Positions 56,180 through 64,000 of a stretch of 64,000 bases of DNA are shown here, piece by piece. Position 1 is the first letter of the stretch. Each line of letters starts with the position of its first letter. The DNA is taken from NCBI GenBank assembly GCA_019925095.2, contig CM034402.1, forward strand, positions 5,343,501 through 5,407,500, given 5' to 3'. This stretch comes from Dendrolimus kikuchii. Lineage: Eukaryota > Arthropoda > Insecta > Lepidoptera > Lasiocampidae. The translations under genes were made by a program, and so were the position numbers. The notes beneath the pieces were generated by a model, which worked only from the letters and a program-made list of their open reading frames with translations, made no database searches and was not told the origin of the DNA.

Positions 56180-56403
56180 TGCCAGGTGGTAGGGTATTTG
56201 CCCGACTGGATGGCTACCACCCCTGGTCTAAAGTATGTCGCTATAACAACCTTGCGTTGTTGTCCGGCATTAGTGACCAGGTTCCAGTTTCCCTCAAGAG
56301 AGCAGCAGCGCATTTGTAGCACCTTTGGTGTTGCAAATGTCCATAGGCGATGGTAACCGCTTTCCATCAAGAGGGCCGTCTGCCTGTCTGCTGAACTCCT
56401 GCA
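56180..56403 (-). repeat. Repeat A, short subfamily
   Basis: Inverted: CCAGGTGGTAGGGTATTTGC to CTGCTGAACTCCTGC; same limits as 40961 and 47296. Confidence 0.8.
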
Positions 56404-56769
56404 ATAAAAAAAAATAAAAAAAATTAAAGACGCTTATATTTTTGCAGAATCACTTAGCCTACTAATATGGCGAATCGCCCCCTACGCACGTATTTACGGG
56501 TAAATACGATATTAGGGAAGTGCCTGGGATTGAAATACCGTGTAGGAAGATATGTATCACGGGACAAGTGATGCTAAAAATGTAACCGGTAAATTTTCAA
56601 TTTATGTTCGCAATCACCTTTACAATGATCTGGAGGTATCGTATTTCTGAAGGTCGAATTCAAAACAGTTTATTTCAATAATAATTGTACACTTCTGTGT
56701 ATATGCTACCACTTCAATATAATAAGACAACAGTCTGTAAACAATATTAAGGTAGTATAAAAAACATTC

Positions 56770-56929
56770 ACACGCACACACATACATAACTTCACGCCAG
56801 TTCCCTTGCGAGGTAGGCACAAACAACGGAGCGGCATTTAGGCTTATTCTTACATACCTCACTTGCTTCTTTGACATTCATAACTCTTGTCATGCACGCT
56901 CGTCTGTTCTTAAGGCTCCTGACATCATC
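56770..56929 (-). mobile_element. 160-bp (ATGT)n-tail LINE end
   Basis: ACATACATAACTTCACGCCA through GGCTCCTGACATC, flanked by the 13-bp duplication ATAAAAAACATTC (56757-56769, 56930-56942). Confidence 0.9.
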
Positions 56930-57404
56930 ATAAAAAACATTCGCAACCTAAATATTAGATGTTCGGTCCTTGCCTATAATAAGTGGTTAAATCATCGCTC
57001 CGCTGATTTTGTTGGTTACCCTCTTTTTGTGTGAGGCGATGGCCATTGCACAGCAGGATATAGGTAGCCATTTTGAACGCTCTGTCAACGTTCTACGACA
57101 TCGCGCCAAGCGCTCATCTGTTTTTAGATTCAAATAATTATAATTATTGGCCTTGCCAATAACTTTCATTAAGACCTTATCTGTGTACAGTGATAGCTCT
57201 CAAATGAAACCATAGTGCCGTGCGCTGTTCACGAGTGCAACCAAGACCGAGCCAAGACAAGGCTGATCTCAAGGTTGGTGGAGCTTCTGCTTTTATAATG
57301 CAAGCATCTAGGTCATATCTCCGCTATACAGTCCATAGAAATTGAACCACTATAACCTGTAGGTTAGAGCATCCCACATTAGGTAAAATATTCATAATGT
57401 AAGT

Positions 57405-57650
57405 TTTAAGCCACCAGAAGCCACAGATGGCGAACTAAGCGGCAGACGAAGCCCACGAAGGCCATCGGATGCCGCAGACTGTCCAACGAGAACCGTTGAC
57501 AGACTACCGTTAGGAAGGCTCCAATGGCTCCAAACTCCACCACCCACGGGTAGTTGCCGTTGAGTAGAAACCGGGGCAAAGAGGTTTTCCTCGAGACCCC
57601 AACCTCCTCGCCGCCTCAAATGGCTAAGAGAAGAAGACCACCGAGGGAAA
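57405..57650. repeat. GC-rich retrotransposon remnant
   Basis: Similar to 38420-38640; no intact frame. Confidence 0.45.
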
Positions 57651-58261
57651 GTAAGTTTAAACAAACTTTTATTTCGTAACAGACAAGTAAAGTATAAATT
57701 ACGTACAATTTCCTTTTTGTATTATTTACAAAGGCTTACATTACCTTATTCACAATTAAATTGAACGTGACGATGGTAGGCGTCCTGACAGAAAGACTCT
57801 AATTCCCTGGCGACGTAGCATTCCGTGGCAAGTTTGATATGGGATGTGACCTGCGTGGACACGTTGGCCGCATCCCATTTACCAAACACATCTCGATCCG
57901 GTTCAGCGGCAGAAGCAGCTGAATCACTCAAGCGGCTCAAATATGCAACCCTCAATGAGAGTTATATATTTGTGCCGTTTACTGTCGATGTTTGGACTGT
58001 GGGATTCTAGGGCCATGAGACTCTACAAAAAAATTATCAAAACGACTAATTGACTTTTCGGATGATCAGAGGACTGGTGCCTTCCTTCTGGGCACCTTAG
58101 CCATAGAAAACGGTGACCTATGTTCAGTATTCTACTTATAGTCTAATTAATATAACTAAATTAATTTTTCATGTATTATATTAGCTTATAAATACTTACT
58201 ACTATCACAATTTAGAACCTAAATTTAATACTGTATTTGCTGAGGATTTGAAAGCTATAGC

Positions 58262-58362
58262 AGCACATTGGTAACGCCTTTGGTGTTACAAATGTCAGTA
58301 GGCGACGGTAACCGCTTTCCAATCAGGGGGGCCGTCTGCCTGTCTGCTAAACTCATGCAATT
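58262..58362 (-). repeat. Dispersed repeat A, 5' part inverted
   Basis: GCGACGGTAACCGCTTTCC and GCCGTCTGCCTGTCTGC. Confidence 0.65.
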
Positions 58363-59036
58363 AAAAAAATTTAAAAACTGTTTCTTAAAAAAAATAACAA
58401 ATAATATACATAAGTTCAAATTCACAGTTAGTTGGGAACGTGCCCAAAACGCTGGGCGCATTCCCGCGCTGGATGGCAACGCTTATGCGTTGCCTCAATA
58501 CCGTAAGTGTTAATTTTTTTATTTTAAGAACTTTTATACGGACGTCCATATCAGTCCTAAGTGTTACATTTTTTTTATTTTTAGAACTTTTTGTTGGACG
58601 CCCATGTCAGTATTAAATATTACAATAGGTCAAAAGTATGTACAACCACACCGACTTATGGTCGGTTCCTATATCGAACTATTCACTCACTTACATCACT
58701 CACCATTGGCAAATGAACGGTTAGTTAGATATAGAAACCGGCTACCATACTTTATTTTACTGTCAGCACTTAATATTATAAAAGGCCCATAAAAATTGCA
58801 TAAGTGGTGCATGCTCCAGAAATCGTGGTACAATAATCAGGACCAATCAAGCCCTAATAACTGCATTGGCTGTCACAAAGCCCTACACCGTATATTCAAG
58901 TTCATGGTGACATATCCAGGCCAAATTCAACCGCATCTGAATGTAGGGTGGTCACCCGCAAGTTACGACGTCCGGTGTCTCTGTTAAGTGCAATAATGTG
59001 GGTCAGTTTTAGGGTTGCCACTGTTTCTTTATTGTA

Positions 59037-59282
59037 CAAATAGCGATCTCGGCAGACGTTGTCCTGCCCTGAAAATACAAAAATCTAGAACCCGATTCCA
59101 GCGCCAAGTATTTTCTTTAGATTGAAGTTTTAGTGGGGTTTAGTTTTATATAACCTACATTAAACAGGGATAATGTAGCTTTCGAATGGTGAAAGAATTT
59201 TTGAAATCGGTCTTGTAGTTTTTGATTTTATTCATTACAAACATACAAAAATACAAATCTTTCATCTTCCTAATATTAAGTA
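59037..59282 (-). mobile_element. Helitron-like element, inverted
   Basis: GCGATCTCGGCAGACGTTGT at the left; GAATGGTGAAAGAATTTTTG and TCCTAATATTAAGTATA at the right, the inverted Lep1-type 5' end. Confidence 0.6.
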
Positions 59283-59369
59283 TAAATTGGGTAGGGGACA
59301 CATTTTACATTAAATTTTAAAATAATATTTATACATATAAAAGAGCGGGCGTTAAAAATACCTTATAAT

Positions 59370-59655
59370 AATAATAACCGCCCATAAATGTCTCACTGGA
59401 CGTTTGGACTGCTGGTTTTCGGCCATCCATTAAGCGGGAGCGAACAATATACTCACCATGCTTGTCCAAGGCGAATTGGCGGGATTAACATATCTGCCGT
59501 CTCAATGTGCAAGTTACATGACGATGTATTCCTTCACCGCTAGCACGTGGTAATTGTAACAAATGCACATTAGGTCAGAAAACTGCCTACGTAAGTGGTA
59601 CATGCTTTTTTGGATAGGATTCAAATCAGCGCGCTTCGAATTTGGGACTAACCAC
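59370..59655 (-). mobile_element. tRNA-derived SINE, diverged
   Basis: CGCCCATAAATGTCTCACTG, CATGCTTGTCCAAGGCG, ATTCAAATC near the head. Related to 11711 and 19365. Confidence 0.65.
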
Positions 59656-59929
59656 CAAGCTACTACAGCTTTAAAAAAAATATTTTCATCATCACATAAT
59701 ATGATAGAAATCATTTCCTTCAAGAATTTGCATAAAACAAGTTAAAGCCCACTTTATGATTTGTCGATGCAACATCTGTATACGAGGTACAGAAACGTAC
59801 TGAGCGCCTATATTTCTATGAGCGTTTTCTGGTTCGCTCGGTTAATGGAGGCGGAATATATAAAGCAATTTAGGAATCGGGGTGCTCGCTGAGAAGTACT
59901 GTTCTGGAGGGCTATATATGCCAGAAGCA

Positions 59930-60615
59930 AGAGGCTAAATCCGGCCGCCAGCGCTCGTGGGCGAGGCCGGAAGTTCTTGGAAACAATCCGTCTCCACCAG
60001 TCTCGTTACCGAGGGATCCAGACGATCACATTGGTACAGATACATAACGGGCATAGTTGTTTCGATAAGTATCTGTAGCAAATTGGTAAGTGAGTGATGA
60101 CGCCGCTCGCCCATGAATATGATGCCAAGACATGGCGCGCAACACATTGGAGAAGTAATGCCAGCATGGGATAACAACGAGAAAAGATGGCAAGCAGTGG
60201 CTTCCTTGTGCAAGCACGTTATGTCGCGGAATGAGGTGGCCGAAAGGCAGAGAGAGGAGGATGGGCGGGCTAACCCTCGTCACAGACGGGATTCAGACGC
60301 GACGGAGGTGCCACTATGCTCACCTCCTCTTAATGACGTAGCAGAACCCGAACCACATGAGGTACGCTGGTCCCAGAGACATCTTAATTAGAAGGGTTGC
60401 CTTGAAGCGTCGCTGCGAACTACCTAGGTTATATTCCGTGGTGCCTCACAAAGATGCAGAAGGACGCTGGGAGGTTTACTCAGTAGTCTCGAAACCGGTA
60501 TCTCATAATTCCCTCCTCAGTGAAGGTATGTGCAGAGCCAGTCCCCGGGAGCCCCATATACTCCTCGTAAACCTCCCCCGGGTTTCGAGGAGTTACGTAA
60601 ATGGATTCCCGCAGT
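59930..60615 (+). pseudogene. R1-like LINE ORF2 C-terminus, decayed
   Basis: Broken frames still show the zinc-knuckle-type region and tail of R1-clade ORF2: HIGTDT, CHH-like remnants, ARNTLEK, then WQAVASLCKHVMSRNEVAER in frame 60113-60391. Several stops and shifts. It is not in rDNA, so this is a dispersed remnant. Confidence 0.55.
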
Positions 60616-60647
60616 GATATAAGAACAGACTAGGTAATCATCCATAC

Positions 60648-60751
60648 ACGGGCGAATGCTCCATCACCTAGCTGTGAATTATTTTGTCGCATCCTACGGC
60701 AGATCGCCCAGCCACAGGAATTACTGTCCTTTCTCTGTTCCTGCACTGATA
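60648..60751 (+). repeat. Dispersed repeat A, 3' part
   Basis: ATTTTGTCGCATCCTACGGC to TTCCTGCACTGAT. Confidence 0.6.
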
Positions 60752-61790
60752 ACAAAAACAATAGTAGCTCAAGTGAACGCTACTTAATTAAACAAGCAAG
60801 CAACAACCCTATTGTGTCGGCAACACGACATCAAAGGCGGCGTAGATCATTGACTTGGTTGTATTCGCTTAGTTACTGGTAACGTGTCAACGATCTTGAA
60901 TAGATGCGTGGTCTTTGAATGCACTGCATTATGTTTAAGAAGATAATATTGCCAATGAATATGTTACACGTTATAAATATCAATTCGTTATCGGATCGTT
61001 TAAGGGCTTCATCAGCCGAAGCCCTCAAACGGCGCAAATATGGATCTTTAGAATGAGGATACATACTATTTGTGTCCTTTGGAGTTGAGACACTAGATCT
61101 GTAGAGTCCATCCGCAAAGAATGTCTACACAAAAATATTAGGTAAATCTCTGACGCCAGTACGGCAGACATGACCAGAAAGCTGGTTAATACTTCGCACA
61201 GCGAATCCAGCGTGGCAGTGCCAACCTTCTGGGCGCGTTTCCCTCTATGTGCAGCGATATGGTACACAGCCTTTAATAAGTTTATAGTTTTATTTTTTTA
61301 AATTAGTATTAAATGTTCAAACAAGTTGCTGTTAAATACTCGCACTGTCGCCTTTCCTGCTTACTCGCTCTGAAGTAAGCGTAATAAAAAGTAGAAATTA
61401 GCCCTTACATCCTTCCTCATACCATCATCATTATCTCAGTATTAAATTTCGGTTGCGCTTGGAACGTTCGCTCTAGAGCTCGGAGTCTGTTTTCCTACTT
61501 TTTCTATCTCACTCTGCACGGTCTTCGGTAATACTTACTATGAGATCATTGGCAGGCATTTTATCCTCAAACTAGCGAATTCAAATCAATTCTACTGTTA
61601 TATTCTAAAGGATTTCCTCGATTATATGTTATAAATCGTCGGTTTACTGAAAAAACTAATTAACTGCCATATATCTAAATATATTTCAGTTACTGAGTTC
61701 TTGCAGATAAATAAAAGATAAGCTAGAATATAATTATTTGTATAATAACTAAAAACGACTACTTCAAAAATAATTATAACATAGACAATA

Positions 61791-62350
61791 CGGTCGACTC
61801 TCGATAATTTATTTTTTTAGTAAGATAATGTAATTTGAAGTTAAAGTAATAGTATCTTGCCCACCAATATGCAATAATTTGAAGTCCAAGCTTCCCGACT
61901 CTCTATAATTTGAAGCGTTTGCCGATGCCGGACTGTTGAATTTGCCCCTTTAGATAAGAACGAGGAAGAAAACGGAGAAAAATAACCGCCCGCTAATTCC
62001 GATCACATTGAGCGAGGCAAGGATATCTCTTAATACCCTACGCTTCTACGCCCTCAGAACCGATACAAGTGACGATTTCTTCTCAGCTCTCACCACTATC
62101 AAAAATTTATTTGACAATGATAGACTGAAATCACTCACTCAACAGAAAATTACGGACTTCTTTTCAAAATCAACATTTATGAATAATTGTACAAATGTTT
62201 AAAATAATAAATTACGAATTTTGATCAAACTCTTGTTTTCTTGATTTTTTCTTGCCTCCCTTTTGGTTATAAGCTCATGTTATTTTGAATTCTTGGTAAT
62301 TTGAAATTCATCTCTGATCTTTTGAGTGTCAAATTATCAAGAGTCGCCTG
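61791..62350 (+). mobile_element. pogo/Tigger-like DNA transposon, internally deleted
   Basis: Ends CGGTCGACTCTCGATAATTT and, inverted, CAGGCGACTCTTGATAATTT; TA on both sides (61789-61790, 62351-62352). Inside, 62020-62202 encodes a transposase C-terminus (DDFFSALTTIKNLFDNDRLK, then QQKITDFFSKS), the usual tail of Tigger-type proteins. Most of the transposase is deleted, so the copy is not autonomous. Confidence 0.8.
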
Positions 62351-62869
62351 TATTAGGAATTTTTTTAACTTAAATATTAATTGACATTTTAATCAAATGC
62401 AATTATGTAAAAATAGTATGTATAACAAATTTTAGTGACAAAGTTATACACCGAAGTGGCAAAAATATGTAATCTTCATAAAAATGTTAATACCATGTTC
62501 TTAAGCAATAAATTATTTCCAGAATTTCATGCGTCTACCTCTTCTACCAGGATCTGGTGGAGGCGGCATGTCTACACATTTGTTTAGCTTTACACGCACA
62601 AGGGCTTAAAAATATACGCACTTAAAAACATAAAAAATTGTTTAAAATGTGTGCCCGTCCTGAAATACAAAGGCTCCGGGTTCGATTCTTGGCATGATAA
62701 ATTTCTTAAGCGATTTTTTCGTTATTTACTATAGTCTGGGAGTCAAGTATTGGCCCCAGAATAACAAAAGCTTAACTTGCTTGTCTTAAAGATATAAAAT
62801 GTGTATATTTATTTGCCGATTAAAAAAATCAAAATAAAAATTAGAAATTCCCCTTCACATATTAATTAC

Positions 62870-63118
62870 TAGCGGCCCATTTCGGCTTCACACGGGTCGT
62901 TTATGGCTAATTTTTTTACGCATTAGATTACATTATTGAAGATTTAGTAGGAATACCCATTTTTTTCTAAATAAAATAAATATAGTCTACGTTACGCAGA
63001 GATAATATAGCATTCTAATGGTGAAAGAATTTTTGAAATCGGACCAATAGTTTTTGAGTTTATTAGTTACAAACATACAACAATACAAATCTTTCTTCTG
63101 TATAATATTAGTATAGAT
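62870..63118 (-). mobile_element. Helitron-like (Lep1-type) element, complete
   Basis: Plus strand begins ACTAGCGGCCCATTTCGGC and ends TGTATAATATTAGTATAGA, i.e. an inverted TCTATACTAATATTATA...GCCGCTAGT element of about 249 bp. Confidence 0.7.
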
Positions 63119-63860
63119 ATGGATAAAATACAAAATTTAGCATTCAGTTTTGCAGAGAAAACAGAAATAAACATTCTCGATTCTCGCTGTATGTCAAGAG
63201 TCGCCTCCCCACTGCGCCAGTGACCCTATTTACTGCCCCCTTTATTTGAATCAACTCAGATACGTGAGAACTTGCTGCACTTACAAGATACCTGTAATCT
63301 TTTGGAACAATTCCAAAAAAGCAACAAGTCCAACTCAATGTATACTTAAATATGATACACGGAACTGCACCGCAGAACACGTTTTAAACTACACGATTAA
63401 TCATTTTCAATTGTATGCGTGTCATATCAGACTGTCCATAAAATTGATATTACACGCTTCAATCAAATTGATTTGGTTGAAACGCAAAAAACTGAAAGAC
63501 GCGATTGCATGTTTATCAACATGCTGCCGCATTTAAAAAAGGTTTAGTATGGTTCTACAGTAAATGTCATTCATAATGAATGACCAATGGAAATTGTCCC
63601 ATTTTCCGCAGTGAAAATTATTCTACTTACCTCGCAGTCTTCAAATTTAGACAAATGCATTTTTCAATTGGACCTCCGGGGCCAAATCCTAAATTATACG
63701 AAATAGCAAAAAACACTCAAAGGAATGTCGGGGCTGATTTTCATGAAAACTAAAGCAGCAGTATCATTAGATTTTGGAAAAATCAATTACCCTAATCAAG
63801 ATACGAATCGGATGGTTTTGAAAAAACAAACGCATACTATTATGGCTATGTTCCATTAGA
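63119..63860. other. No gene recognised
   Basis: Frames on both strands at 63144-63536 overlap each other and show no domain. The GGGTCACTGGCGCAGTGGGG region (inverted) may be repeat-derived. Confidence 0.3.
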
Positions 63861-63864
63861 GACT

Positions 63865-64000
63865 CACAACAACCACGTTCACGACCGCGATTTTCCCGTC
63901 ACACTTGCTTGTCGGCGTTACAATCGTAAAACCCAAGTGGAACGGCTATTTGACCCACCTCTTGACATGGGTCGTTGTGAGCGTTGTGATCGAAAGTGAT
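63865..64000. repeat. Repeat shared with 17460-17750, cut by window edge
   Basis: GGCGTTACAATCGTAAAACC, CAAGTGGAACGG and GGGTCGTTGTGAGCGTTGTG. Confidence 0.5.

Noticed and set aside
56987..57169. 60-codon minus-strand frame (LARCRRTLTERSKW)
   Set aside because: Protein-like at first sight but no splice sites, no family match, and the surrounding text looks repeat-derived.

Overview
This is an AT-rich animal genome window, almost certainly from a moth or butterfly (Lepidoptera). One neuronal receptor gene is spread over about 29 kb by long introns packed with transposable elements. Lepidopteran origin is inferred from Helitron-like elements of the Lep1 type (5' end near TCTATACTAATATTATAAA, 3' end CTAGT), tRNA-derived SINEs, many non-LTR retrotransposon 3' ends with tetranucleotide tails, and the insect-type protein. 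There is no bacterial-style gene organisation; most open frames in the window are chance or lie in repeats.

The main gene runs right to left on the minus strand, from an ATG at 39708 to at least 10339. It encodes a nicotinic acetylcholine receptor subunit. I could place a signal-peptide exon, four ligand-binding-domain exons, the M1 exon, the M2-M3 exon in TWO tandem versions, and two M3-M4 loop exons. The sequence is closest to the insect beta1 group but carries the vicinal cysteines of an alpha subunit (Tyr-Tyr-Pro-Cys-Cys), which fits insect alpha8 (Drosophila beta2 group). The exon with the M4 helix and stop was not found and probably lies left of base 1. One small loop exon also seems to be missing, judging from intron phases. 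The two M2-M3 exons (27629-27804 and 26076-26251) have identical length and phase and differ at four residues, two of them in the M2 pore helix. They look like mutually exclusive alternative exons that would give two channel pores.

Right of the receptor, on the same strand, two exon-like blocks (43628-43729 and 41618-41688) join in frame into the end of an unidentified small protein.

The rest is mobile DNA in many families: a Penelope-like element with a GIY-YIG endonuclease, flanked by its own inverted terminus (49028-50673), and two tiny relatives; a non-LTR family with (ATGT)n tails whose insertions shrink to 65 bp yet keep target-site duplications; other LINE ends; an R1-like remnant; a pogo/Tigger-like transposon; a mariner end; a hAT-like MITE; a foldback element; a solo LTR; Helitron-like elements, one with an internal minisatellite; tRNA-derived SINEs; and a recurring dispersed repeat of about 220-300 bp (here called repeat A). 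The Penelope terminus folds into a hammerhead-ribozyme-like motif in which the two core bases that normally pair, C3 and G8, are swapped together.
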